From JABSQH01 sp039177505 (lineage in GTDB: Bacteria; Actinomycetota; Acidimicrobiia; Acidimicrobiales; Ilumatobacteraceae): a stretch of 64,000 bases of DNA. A program made the translations under genes and the position numbers. Positions 16,197 through 25,238 of this stretch are shown here, one piece after another; positions within the stretch are counted from its first letter, which is position 1, and each line of letters begins with the position of its first letter. The notes under the pieces were generated by a model. The model made no database searches and was not told where the DNA came from. It worked only from the letters and a program-made list of their open reading frames with translations. The stretch covers positions 13,361 through 77,360 of the forward strand of contig JBCDFR010000010.1 in the NCBI GenBank assembly GCA_039177505.1, written 5' to 3'.

Positions 16197-18985
16197 TCAC
16201 TCTGGTCGCGGTGCACGGCAACGGTGGTGGTGGCTTCCGTTTCGCGCGGGCCGTCCCCTTCGTGGATGACGACATCAACTTCCACGCGGTCACCCTTCCT
16301 GGCTTCGGAGGGCGACCAGCCGACCGCGCCCTGCGCACGCTCCCGGACTATGCCGAACAGCTGTGGCGCGAGATCGAGGATCTGCCGCGTCCGCTGGTCG
16401 TGCTCGGTCACGGGATCGGTGGTTCGATTGCACTCGACATGGTGCAACGCCATGACGTCGACGGAGTGATCCTCCACGCGCCGGTCGGCACTCGACTCGA
16501 ACGACGATGGTTCCCGCGCCTGATGCGGCCAGAGCCGGTCCGGGCCCTCATCAAGTGGGGGATCAGCTCCAAGGTCACTCGGCCGATCATCGGGCGTCGC
16601 TTCTTCTCTTCCAGCGTGCCCACGGACTACCGCAATCGGTTCCTCGACGAGTACGGCCGCGCCGAGGCGTTCTCGCAGATGTTCGACGTGATCACGCCGC
16701 AGTGGTGGGACGAGCTCGACTCAGTCGACATCCCTGCGCTGATGCTGTGGGGATCCGACGACCGCGTCCTCGGCGCCGATCAAGTCGCGGACTATCGAGC
16801 GCTGCTGCCCCGCACCTGGGTCGACGTGGTCGAAGGGTGGGGGCACTTTCCGATGGTCGAAGGACCGCAGGAGTACGCCGCCACGGTTGGTGAGTGGGCG
16901 CGCCGGCTGGTCGAGCATCGAACCCCGCCGGTGCGCGTCGGATCAGGTCTCCTCGCGGCGGAGGGTATTGGGCCGAAGGCGGCGCTTCTCGACACCGCGG
17001 CGTGTGCTGGTCTTCCGGTTCCGGCGGCGGCTGTCATCCCGCCAGATGCCGACGTCGTCGTGCCGGCTGCCGTGTCCATCGGCGGCGACCTGGCCGTCCG
17101 CTCGGCGTTCTCCTCCGAGGACGGCACGACGACGTCGAACGCCGGGCGGTTCGCCACCGAACTCAACGTCGATCCGTCCGATGCCCCTGCTTTCGCCGCA
17201 GCCGTCCGCATTGTTCGCGAGTCGGCCGACCAGTCGGTCGAGCGGTCCGATGTGCTCGTGATGTCGATGGTCGCGGCGCGCGTTGCCGGCGTCGCGTTCA
17301 GTGAACCGGGCTGGCAAGACGACCTGGTCGAATGGGTCGGCGGCACCGCCGACGGGCTGGTCGGCGGGACTCGCCGTGGTGAGCGGCTCTCGCTGCCGCG
17401 CCTGCAGCGTGGCGAACGCCTCGGCGCCGCCTACGACGCGTGGCAGCATCGTCTCGCGGCGCTGTTGCGCGCGGTGCGCACGGTCTTCGGAGAGCGCCCG
17501 GCGACGCCGGGATGGGACGTCGAGTGGGCTGACGACGGCTCGACGTGCTGGTTGCTGCAGATCCGGCCCATCACCGCGTCGCCGCTGCGCAACGAAGCGT
17601 TCACCATCGCCAATCACCGCGAGATCCTCCCGGACCCACCGTCGGCCTTCATGACGTCGGTGATCGCTACCGGCTCCCCGCAACTCTTCGACTACTACCG
17701 TCGGTTCGACGCGACACTTCCCGCGCATCGCAATTTCATCGAGGTGTTCGACGGTCGCCCGCTGATCAATCTGTCGTTGATGGTCGACTTCATGCGATCG
17801 CTGGGACTGCCGACCAAGCTCGTCACCGACTCCATCGGGGGCAGCGATGCGGGCGGCGTTGGAGTCCGACCCCGGCGGATCGTGCGCCGACTGCCGGTGC
17901 TGGCGCGTCTCGGCATCGCACAACTGAGGGCGGTCGGCTATGCCAATCGCACCGCGCAGCGCCTGGCTGGGCTGACGACGACGCCAGCAAATTCGGTGAG
18001 CGAAGCCGTCGACCGAGCCGTGACGGCGTACGTCGCCACCGTTCACGCGATGACCGCTCTGAACACGGCGGCCAGCCTCCCGACGTCGGTGTTGCGCTCA
18101 CTCGGCGTGCTCGAACAACACGCGGCGCGCACGGAGACGGCTGCCACCACGATGTTCCGCGACCTCGACTCGGTCCGCCCCGACGACGCCTCATGGCGCG
18201 ACTGGCTGGCACGGTATGGCCACCGGGGCATCTACGAGTCCGACCTCGCTCGGCCTCGATACGCCGAGGATCCGTCGCCGATCGTCGCTGCGCTCGACTC
18301 GCCGATGCCGCCCCGGTCATTCCCACCGCGCACGACCCTCGGCTGGCTGGCCACACCGGTGTGGTGGGCGGCGCGTCGCCCGATCGTTGCGCGCGAAGCG
18401 TTCCGCAGCGACGCGATGCGGACGTTCCTCGAGATCCGTCGCGACCTCGTACGGACCGCAGAATCAGCGGGCGTCAACGGCGATGCGTTGTGGCGTCTCG
18501 ACGTCAGCGAGGCCCGGCAGCTCGACGACGGGTGGCTCCCCGATCCCGGACTGCTGGCACAACGGGCAGAGGACCACCGGCGACGGCAACGAACTCCGAT
18601 CCCCGACGTGATTCACCGATTCGAGTCGCTCGACGCCCGTCGTTCGACGGTCGGGTCCGACGAGCTGCACGGGCTGGGACTGGTCGCGGCTGCGGTCGAA
18701 GGAGTCGCATGGGTGCTCGACGAGCCGGCCTATGAGCTGCCCGACGGTTACGACCCGAGCTCTACGATTCTGATCGCCCCGAGCGTCGACCCTGGCTGGC
18801 TGACCACTTTCCGTCGTGTCTCGGGCGTGGCGATCGAGCTCGGTGGCGATTTGTCGCACGGGTCGATCGTGCTGCGCGAGCTGGGACTGCCATCGGTGAC
18901 AAACGTGGTCGGCCTCACCGCGACGATCGCGACCGGAGATCGCGTCGCGATCGACGGCCAACGCGGCACCGTACGACGGCTCTAG
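16193..18985 (+). CDS. Fusion of a degenerate alpha/beta hydrolase with a PEP-synthase/rifampin-phosphotransferase-like dikinase
   Basis: 930 residues. Residues 1-245 are an alpha/beta hydrolase, but the nucleophile elbow is GHGIGG (Gly74 where Ser is expected); the acid (WGSDDRV) and His (GWGHFPMVEG) remain. About 250-470 is the PPDK N-terminal ATP-grasp: GIGPKAALLDTAACAGLPVP, LAVRSAFSSEDGTTT, WLLQIRPIT. After a long helical middle, the C-terminal swivelling domain carries the phospho-His889 (GGDLSHGSIVLRELGLPSV). This order resembles rifampin phosphotransferase or PEP synthase with a hydrolase added. It probably moves phosphate from ATP via His889 to an unknown acceptor. It starts on ATG 16193, coupled to the redox protein. 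Confidence 0.8.
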   Translation: MITLVAVHGNGGGGFRFARAVPFVDDDINFHAVTLPGFGGRPADRALRTLPDYAEQLWREIEDLPRPLVVLGHGIGGSIALDMVQRHDVDGVILHAPVGTRLERRWFPRLMRPEPVRALIKWGISSKVTRPIIGRRFFSSSVPTDYRNRFLDEYGRAEAFSQMFDVITPQWWDELDSVDIPALMLWGSDDRVLGADQVADYRALLPRTWVDVVEGWGHFPMVEGPQEYAATVGEWARRLVEHRTPPVRVGSGLLAAEGIGPKAALLDTAACAGLPVPAAAVIPPDADVVVPAAVSIGGDLAVRSAFSSEDGTTTSNAGRFATELNVDPSDAPAFAAAVRIVRESADQSVERSDVLVMSMVAARVAGVAFSEPGWQDDLVEWVGGTADGLVGGTRRGERLSLPRLQRGERLGAAYDAWQHRLAALLRAVRTVFGERPATPGWDVEWADDGSTCWLLQIRPITASPLRNEAFTIANHREILPDPPSAFMTSVIATGSPQLFDYYRRFDATLPAHRNFIEVFDGRPLINLSLMVDFMRSLGLPTKLVTDSIGGSDAGGVGVRPRRIVRRLPVLARLGIAQLRAVGYANRTAQRLAGLTTTPANSVSEAVDRAVTAYVATVHAMTALNTAASLPTSVLRSLGVLEQHAARTETAATTMFRDLDSVRPDDASWRDWLARYGHRGIYESDLARPRYAEDPSPIVAALDSPMPPRSFPPRTTLGWLATPVWWAARRPIVAREAFRSDAMRTFLEIRRDLVRTAESAGVNGDALWRLDVSEARQLDDGWLPDPGLLAQRAEDHRRRQRTPIPDVIHRFESLDARRSTVGSDELHGLGLVAAAVEGVAWVLDEPAYELPDGYDPSSTILIAPSVDPGWLTTFRRVSGVAIELGGDLSHGSIVLRELGLPSVTNVVGLTATIATGDRVAIDGQRGTVRRL

Positions 18986-18989
18986 CAGC

Positions 18990-19148
18990 GGCGACACCGA
19001 CACAACACTCGACAACCCGACCGTCCCGCCAGGTCGAGGACTCCTCGAGACCGGATCGACTTCGACACCGATCGCTGTGATCGCCTTGGCGCTGCTCGGT
19101 GGCGGGTTCGGCCTGATCGGCCTGTCGCGGCGTGGCGCGTCGGGCTGA
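18990..19148 (+). pseudogene. Remnant of an LPXTG-type surface protein (C-terminal sorting signal only)
   Basis: A frame just after the fusion gene reads LLETGSTSTP, a hydrophobic stretch (IAVIALALLGGGFGLIGL), SRRGASG and TGA 19146-19148. That is the layout of a cell-wall sorting signal (LPXTG-like, membrane span, basic tail). There is no start codon with a ribosome binding site and no upstream surface domain, so it appears to be the stump of a deleted gene. The remaining bases to the dapA start hold nothing else I can identify. Confidence 0.55.
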
Positions 19149-19251
19149 TCTGCCCGGCGGCCACTCTGGACAGCGGATCTGACGCGACTGTCGGCGGCGG
19201 CATCGAATACATTCGCGCCATGGCCCACGCCCCCCGTGAAGGCAGCTGTTG

Positions 19252-20142
19252 ATGGCTCGGTTCGGTCGAGTGCTTACCGCGATGGTCACGCCGTTCGACG
19301 GACACGGCGAGCTCGACGTCGACAAGGCGGTATCGCTCGCCAAGTGGCTCGTCGAGCAAGGCAACGAGGGACTTGTGGTGTCGGGAACGACGGGCGAGTC
19401 GGCGACCTTGTCGATCGACGAGAAGCTGACGCTGTTCGAGAACGTCGCCAGCGCGGTCACCGTCCCGATCATCGCTGGTACCACCGGCTCCAACACGCGC
19501 ATGGACATCGGCCTGACCGAAGAAGCGTCGAAGCTCGGAGTCGCCGGAATCCTCGGTGTCTGCCCGTACTACAACCGCCCATCTCAGGCCGGCCTCGAAG
19601 CCCATTTCCGGGCGATCGCCGGGTCGGTCGACCTGCCCGTCGTGCTGTACGACATCCCGATCCGCACCGGACGCAAGATCGATTCGACGACGCTTGTTCG
19701 CCTGGCCAACGACGTACCAAACATCGTGGCGCTCAAGGACGCGGCGAAGAACCCGGGCGCCACCGCCGCCGTGAAGGCAAACAGCCCTGACGACTTCGAG
19801 ATCTACTCCGGCGATGACCCGATGACCCTGCCGCTCTTGGCCATCGGGGCCGTCGGGGCGATCGGCGTCGCCACCCACTGGTGCGCGCCGGACCACGTCG
19901 AGATGTTCGATGCGTGGGCTCGCCGCGACATCGACGCGGTGCAGCGGATCAACGCCCGCCAGCTCGAGAGCTTCGAGTTCGAGACGAGCGAGGACGCCCC
20001 GAACCCGGTGCCGTCGAAGGCCATGTTGCGCACGCTCGGGCACGACGTCGGCGAGTGTCGTTTCCCGATGGGTCCGACGCCTCACGGACTCGAAGATGCG
20101 GCCCGCTCGGTGTACCAGCGGCTGGTCGGCGCCCGTGGCTGA
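19252..20142 (+). CDS. dapA: 4-hydroxy-tetrahydrodipicolinate synthase
   Basis: 296 residues. It condenses pyruvate with aspartate semialdehyde in lysine/diaminopimelate synthesis. GTTGESATLS, CPYYNRPSQAGLEAHF, VVLYDIPIRTG and the Schiff-base Lys in NIVALKDAAK are the DapA signature. I use ATG 19252 rather than the TTG just before it; a GAAGG lies upstream. It overlaps the RNase J gene by 8 bases, the common actinobacterial dapA-rnj arrangement. Confidence 0.95.
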   Translation: MARFGRVLTAMVTPFDGHGELDVDKAVSLAKWLVEQGNEGLVVSGTTGESATLSIDEKLTLFENVASAVTVPIIAGTTGSNTRMDIGLTEEASKLGVAGILGVCPYYNRPSQAGLEAHFRAIAGSVDLPVVLYDIPIRTGRKIDSTTLVRLANDVPNIVALKDAAKNPGATAAVKANSPDDFEIYSGDDPMTLPLLAIGAVGAIGVATHWCAPDHVEMFDAWARRDIDAVQRINARQLESFEFETSEDAPNPVPSKAMLRTLGHDVGECRFPMGPTPHGLEDAARSVYQRLVGARG

Positions 20143-21874
20143 TCCCGATCATCGCGTCATGCTCGATCCGGCAGTGCCGGTGCGGGTCGTGTTCCTCGGC
20201 GGCCTCGGCGAGATCGGCCGCAACTGCATGGCCATCGAGCAAGGTGCGGCCGGCGATCCCGACCGCACGATCATCCTGATCGACTGTGGGCTGATGTTCC
20301 CCGACCCCGGGATGCACGGAATCGACCTCATCCTTCCCGACTTCGGATACCTGCGAGACAACGCCGAACAGATCTCGGCGCTCGTGCTCACCCACGGTCA
20401 CGAAGACCATGTGGGGGCCATCCATTTCATGATGCGTTCCGACGACGGCATCGGCGACCTGAGAAGTGAGCCACTGCCGATTTACGGGTCGCCGCTGACG
20501 CTTGGTATCGCCGCCAACCGCATCGACGAAGCGCGGATGATGGACCGGGTCGACCTACGGCCCGTGGCCGACGGTGAGCTGGTCGATATCGGAGCGCTGG
20601 CGGTCGAGTTCATCCCCGTGACCCACTCGGTGCCGCATGCTCACGCGATCGCCGTACACACCACCCAAGGCGTCGTGCTGCACTCGGGTGACTACAAGAT
20701 TGATCTCACGCCCGTCGACGAGCGTCGCACCGACCTCGCACGCATCGGCCAGTTGGCCAAGTCGCCCGGCGTGCGTCTGTTGATGGCCGACTCGACCAAT
20801 GCCGAAGAGCCGGGCTTCGCTCCGTCGGAGACGAGTGTCGGCGAGGTGTTGTACACCCTGTTCGCAGAACACCGTGAGCGTCGCATCGTCACCGCCAGCT
20901 TCGCCAGTCATCTACACCGGATCCAGCAGATCGCCGATGCCGCGATCGCCGACGGGCGAGTCGTCGCCACGCTCGGGCTGAGCATGAAGAAGAACGTTCG
21001 TCTCGGTCGCCAACTCAAGGTGCTGAACATCCCTGAGTCGTCGCTGGTCGACATCGAACAGATCGACGACTACCCGCCCGGGCAGGTGTGCGTGATCTCG
21101 ACCGGTTCGCAGGGCGAACCGATGTCCGCGCTGGGCCTGATGGCGCGCGGCGAAAACAAGTTCTTGAAGCTCGGCGAACACGACACCGTCGTGCTGTCGA
21201 GCCACGCCATCCCGGGCAACGAGAGCAATGTCAACCGGGTGATCGACGGGCTCTTGCGCCTCGGCGCCGAAGTCGTGCATTCCGGGGTCAGAGACGTCCA
21301 CGCCACCGGCCACGCGCAGGCCGATGACATCAAGACGTACCTGTCGATCGTCAACCCGGAGTGGTACGTACCGATCCACGGGGAGTATCGCCACATGGTG
21401 GCCAACGCTCGCCTGGCCGAGGTGATGGGCGTCGGACGGGACCACGTGCTGTTGTGCGAAGACGGCGATGTTATCGAGCTCTCCGACCGCGGGCTCGAGC
21501 CGGTCGGCCGAGTGCCCGCCGGGTACCTCTACGTCGATGGGATCGTCGGTGATGTCGGCCAAGGGGTGTTGCGCGACCGACAGAAGCTGGCCGAAGAAGG
21601 CGTCGTGGTCGTCGTCGTGACCGTCGATGTCCAGACCGGCAAGGTGCTGGTTGGGCCCGAGATCATCACTCGCGGGTGGGTCTACGCTCCGGAGGCCGAG
21701 GACTTGCTCGACGAGGCCTGTGATGCGGTGGCCGATGCCGTCGAGGCAGCGCTCGTCGACGGCGTTCGCAATGTGGAAGCGCTGGAGCGCGACGTGCGGC
21801 GAGCAGCCGGACGGTTCGTCAACGAGCGGACCCGCCGACGGCCGATGATCGTCCCGGTCGTGATGGAGGCCTGA
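20135..21874 (+). CDS. rnj: Ribonuclease J
   Basis: 579 residues. The metallo-beta-lactamase core carries HGHEDHVGA and HSVPHAHA, followed by a beta-CASP domain (STNAEEPGFAPSE, SHAIPGNESNVN, HATGHAQ) and the C-terminal J-type domain. It matures and degrades RNA through endo- and 5'-exonuclease activity. The start GTG 20135 overlaps the end of dapA; ATG 20159 is an alternative beginning nearer the conserved VRVVFLGGLGEIGRN. All catalytic residues are intact. Confidence 0.95.
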   Translation: MADPDHRVMLDPAVPVRVVFLGGLGEIGRNCMAIEQGAAGDPDRTIILIDCGLMFPDPGMHGIDLILPDFGYLRDNAEQISALVLTHGHEDHVGAIHFMMRSDDGIGDLRSEPLPIYGSPLTLGIAANRIDEARMMDRVDLRPVADGELVDIGALAVEFIPVTHSVPHAHAIAVHTTQGVVLHSGDYKIDLTPVDERRTDLARIGQLAKSPGVRLLMADSTNAEEPGFAPSETSVGEVLYTLFAEHRERRIVTASFASHLHRIQQIADAAIADGRVVATLGLSMKKNVRLGRQLKVLNIPESSLVDIEQIDDYPPGQVCVISTGSQGEPMSALGLMARGENKFLKLGEHDTVVLSSHAIPGNESNVNRVIDGLLRLGAEVVHSGVRDVHATGHAQADDIKTYLSIVNPEWYVPIHGEYRHMVANARLAEVMGVGRDHVLLCEDGDVIELSDRGLEPVGRVPAGYLYVDGIVGDVGQGVLRDRQKLAEEGVVVVVVTVDVQTGKVLVGPEIITRGWVYAPEAEDLLDEACDAVADAVEAALVDGVRNVEALERDVRRAAGRFVNERTRRRPMIVPVVMEA

Positions 21875-21876
21875 CA

Positions 21877-22932
21877 GTGATCACCTCGCTCGACACACTC
21901 GTCCTCGGAGCGGCCGATGTCGCCCAGATCGCGCGCACCGTCGGTCGCGACGAGTTGATCGACCGGTTGATCGAACGACTACGGAACCGATGTGTCGAGC
22001 ACTCGGCGGGCGCCACCGAAGTTCGGACGCGCGACGGGTTCCGCTATGACAAGCCCGATCTCGGTCTGATCGAGTGGATGCCCACCCACGAAGCGGGTGG
22101 CCCGGTCGTCGTCAAGATGGTTGGTTATCACCCCGGCAATCCTGTGCAACGTGACCTGCCATCGGTGATCGCCACGTCGTCGATGTGGGACACCGACAAT
22201 GGCCATCTTGTCGCGCTCGCCGACGCCACCCTTTTGACTGCGCTGCGCACGGGAGCGGCGTCGGCGCTGGCCACCGAGGTGTTGGCGATCGACGGTCCGA
22301 TCACGCTCGGAATCGTCGGGCTCGGAGCGCAGGCCGTCACTCAGCTCCACGCAATCAGTCGGGTCCGTTCGATCGATCGGGTGATCGCCATCGACACTGC
22401 GGTCGATGTCGCCGCCTCGTTCGCTGAGCGAGTCGCATTCTGCGATGTGCCTGTCGAGGTCGCCGATCCGTCGGCAGCGGAGACCATCGCGGCCGACGTC
22501 GACGTGTTGTGTACCTGCACCTCAGTCGATATCGATGCCGGCCCGGTCATCGGCGACGTAGGCCCCCGCCCCGGACTCCACGTCAACGCAGTAGGTGCCG
22601 ACTTCGCGGGCAAGCTCGAACTCCCTGGAGCGTTGCTCGCCGGTGCGTTCGTCGTCCCCGACATCACCGACCAGTGCGTGCTGGAAGGGGAGTGTCAGCA
22701 GCTCCCACGCACGAGCATCGGGCCTGAGCTGGCCGACATCGTCCGCGACCGGCCCGAACACCAGTCGCGGCGCAATGATGTGACCGTGTTCGACTCGACG
22801 GGCTGGGCCGTCGAAGACGATGTTGCGCTGCGTCTGCTGGTGGAACTTGCCGAAGAGAGTGGCATCGGACGGAGAATTCCGATCGAATACCTCTCGACCG
22901 ACCCGTACGACCCCTATGCGCCTCCGCGCTGA
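21877..22932 (+). CDS. Ornithine cyclodeaminase / mu-crystallin family protein
   Basis: 351 residues beginning GTG 21877, two bases after the RNase J stop. The Rossmann motif GIVGLGAQAVTQLHAIS and the preceding ALRTGAASALAT are typical of the OCD/mu-crystallin family, which includes ornithine cyclodeaminase, alanine dehydrogenase and imine reductases. NAD(P)-linked action on an amino acid or imine is likely. The substrate is open. In cluster context a proline-forming cyclodeaminase could supply a pyrroline/pyrrole starter, but nothing shows this directly. Confidence 0.85.
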   Translation: MITSLDTLVLGAADVAQIARTVGRDELIDRLIERLRNRCVEHSAGATEVRTRDGFRYDKPDLGLIEWMPTHEAGGPVVVKMVGYHPGNPVQRDLPSVIATSSMWDTDNGHLVALADATLLTALRTGAASALATEVLAIDGPITLGIVGLGAQAVTQLHAISRVRSIDRVIAIDTAVDVAASFAERVAFCDVPVEVADPSAAETIAADVDVLCTCTSVDIDAGPVIGDVGPRPGLHVNAVGADFAGKLELPGALLAGAFVVPDITDQCVLEGECQQLPRTSIGPELADIVRDRPEHQSRRNDVTVFDSTGWAVEDDVALRLLVELAEESGIGRRIPIEYLSTDPYDPYAPPR

Positions 22933-22942
22933 AACCGGATAG

Positions 22943-23917
22943 ATGTCTGCTCGACCTGCACCAATCGACCTGGCCAAGATCGCCGTGGTCGGAGCCCTCG
23001 TGGCCCTGCTCACGCCCCTGTTCTTTGCCCATCGCGCCGTTCATCGTTGGCGTAGTCGGCGACAGCGCCCTGGTGTTGTCACGACGATCCCGAGGGTGAC
23101 GCTCGACGAGCGGTCGCTCGCCGACATCGTTGACGGCGACGAGCCGGTGATCGTCACGGGCCTCGTCGATGCGCTGACGCTGCCGCGTATCCCAGACGTG
23201 TCCGGTCTGCGCGCGATGGCAGGTGGGCATCCCGAGCGGTTCCCCGTGAAGATTCACAAGGACCACTCGCCGTACTTTCTTTATGTCGGTGATTACGGCG
23301 CCGAACTAGACCGTGTGGAGGAACACGACCTCGGCTCGTTCCTCGACGCGATGTTCGTCGACGGTCCAGCCGACGGTGAGTGCACCTACCGGCTGTTCTC
23401 GATTCGTGATCTGAACGGTGAGGTCGGCACGATCATCGACGAACTGGCGACCGCCCTCGAGGTGCACACCGGTCGCCGCGCCGAACGCAACGCAAGCGGG
23501 TTGTGGATCGGATCGACGGGCGTGACCACACCGTTGCACCACGACGCCTGGACCGGGATCCTCTTCCAATTCGAAGGCTCGAAAGACGTCGTGATGTACG
23601 GCCCGCACGATCGGCCGAACCTGTACTTCACATCGCCGTATGCGGCCACCGATCGGTGGAGCACATTGCCCGGACGCAGCCGCGACGCCGATGCCGGGGA
23701 CTACCCCGACCTCGCCCGCGCCGAACGGTGGGAGGGTCGGCTCGATGCTGGCGACGCCCTGTTCATACCTGCGTTCTGGGCCCACGAGGTCGAGGCACTC
23801 GAAGCGAACATCTCGATCCCGTTCCGCTTCGCTGCCCGCCCGAGCGACTACGCCAACCCTGGATTCTTGCGACCGGCCTACGAGATCCTGCACGGCAAAC
23901 TCGCCGCAACACGGTGA
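22943..23917 (+). CDS. Membrane-anchored cupin/JmjC-like Fe(II)/2OG oxygenase
   Basis: 324 residues. An N-terminal hydrophobic segment (IAVVGALVALLTPLFF) precedes a Cupin_8/JmjC-like domain with H-x-D in PLHHDAWTGILFQFEGSKDV and a distal His in FIPAFWAHEVEAL, the Fe(II) facial triad. Such proteins hydroxylate protein or small-molecule substrates. It starts 10 bp after the cyclodeaminase homologue, so it is probably co-transcribed with dapA-rnj. The anchor is unusual for the family. Confidence 0.75.
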   Translation: MSARPAPIDLAKIAVVGALVALLTPLFFAHRAVHRWRSRRQRPGVVTTIPRVTLDERSLADIVDGDEPVIVTGLVDALTLPRIPDVSGLRAMAGGHPERFPVKIHKDHSPYFLYVGDYGAELDRVEEHDLGSFLDAMFVDGPADGECTYRLFSIRDLNGEVGTIIDELATALEVHTGRRAERNASGLWIGSTGVTTPLHHDAWTGILFQFEGSKDVVMYGPHDRPNLYFTSPYAATDRWSTLPGRSRDADAGDYPDLARAERWEGRLDAGDALFIPAFWAHEVEALEANISIPFRFAARPSDYANPGFLRPAYEILHGKLAATR

Positions 23918-24041
23918 GTCTGGCGCCACTCGTCGACGTGATCTGTCGCTAACGCGTCACCGAGTTCGCCGCCCCCAACGCTCTCGCCGTGGCGCACGTA
24001 TGGACCCCGTTACCGATGGGGTGTGGCCCCTTCTGCCATGG

Positions 24042-25238
24042 CTACAAGCCGAGGAGGCGGGCGATGATGTTCTTCTGGATCGCCGACGTGCCGGAGTACA
24101 CGAGGCCGCCGACTGCATCGCGCAGACCTCGCTCGACCTCGAACTCCGTCACGTAGCCCTTGGCTCCGTGCACTTCGACGCTGCTCATGGCGGCGGCAAT
24201 GCCGGTCTCGGCTCCGACCAGCTTGCTGAGGGCGGCGGCCATCGGGAAGTCCGTGCCAGACGCGTGCGCCAGCGCAGCGCGATACAAGAACAGTCGGGCC
24301 GTTTCGTGCTGGCGTTTGATGTCGACCAATTGGTGGGCCACCGACTGATAGCCGGCGATCGGCTGACCGCCTTGTTCACGGGTGGTGGCGTAGGTGATCG
24401 CCTCGTTGAGCTGGCGCTCCATCGAGCCGACCTGCGTGGCGAACACGAAGGCCCGCTCGACTTCGATGATCGCGTTGAAGATGCTCGCCCCCGAACCCTC
24501 CCGACCGATCAGCGCGTCAGCCGGAAGCACCACGTCGTGGAAGACGAAGTCACAGAACGGGGTGGTGCGCATCCCCATCTTGTTGCGATTCGGTCGACGT
24601 TCGAAGCCAGGAGCGCTGAGTGGCACGAGGAACGCCGACACCCCCCACGCACCGGCGTCAGGGTTGGTCTTGGCGAATACGACAGCGACATCGGCGACTG
24701 AGCCCAAGGTGATGTAGGCCTTGTGCCCGTTGAGCGTGTACGTACCGTCGCTGTTGCGCATAGCGGTGGCGGCATGGGCGTAGGCGTCCGAGCCGGTTTC
24801 CGGCTCGGTCATGCAGAACGCGCCAAACGCCTCTCCGGCGATGAGCGGGCCCAACCAGCGGCCGCGTTGCTCGTCGGTGCCGAACCGCACGAGCACTTCC
24901 TGCGTGCTGAGGATCTGACTGCCGATGGCAAACGCCAGCCCTTCGTCGCGACACCCCAGTCCCAGCCCTTCGAGCGTGAGGAGGGTGGTGGCCCAGTCGC
25001 CGCCCTGTCCGCCGAGGTCGGTCGGCACCCTCACCGCCAACACGCCGCGGCTAGCGCAGCGCCGCCAGTCGTCGGCGGCAAATCGCGATGCCAGCTCGTC
25101 GCCGACGCGGTCACCCTGAGCCAACTCGGCTGCTGCGAACGCGGCGGTTTCGGTCTTGGTCGGGTGCTGTGGGTCGGCCATCGCCGCGGCGATCGCGGTG
25201 AGTGCGCCGTCGGCTGCGCTCGTGTCGGCACGGCTCAT
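24042..25238 (-). CDS. Acyl-CoA/acyl-carrier dehydrogenase of the NRPS cluster
   Basis: 398 residues, flavin-dependent dehydrogenase fold: CMTEPETGSDAYAHAA, NGHKAYITLGSVADVAVVF, NKMGMRTTPFCDFVFHDV. The usual C-terminal catalytic Glu (YEGT) is Ser here (VYSGTSAIQ), but Glu261 in IEVERAFVF sits where isovaleryl-CoA dehydrogenase and prolyl-PCP dehydrogenases place the base. With the free A and PCP proteins this suggests oxidation of a carrier-bound amino acid, for example prolyl to pyrrolyl. It overlaps the oxygenase gene by ATGA. Confidence 0.8.
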   Translation of the reverse strand: MSRADTSAADGALTAIAAAMADPQHPTKTETAAFAAAELAQGDRVGDELASRFAADDWRRCASRGVLAVRVPTDLGGQGGDWATTLLTLEGLGLGCRDEGLAFAIGSQILSTQEVLVRFGTDEQRGRWLGPLIAGEAFGAFCMTEPETGSDAYAHAATAMRNSDGTYTLNGHKAYITLGSVADVAVVFAKTNPDAGAWGVSAFLVPLSAPGFERRPNRNKMGMRTTPFCDFVFHDVVLPADALIGREGSGASIFNAIIEVERAFVFATQVGSMERQLNEAITYATTREQGGQPIAGYQSVAHQLVDIKRQHETARLFLYRAALAHASGTDFPMAAALSKLVGAETGIAAAMSSVEVHGAKGYVTEFEVERGLRDAVGGLVYSGTSAIQKNIIARLLGL

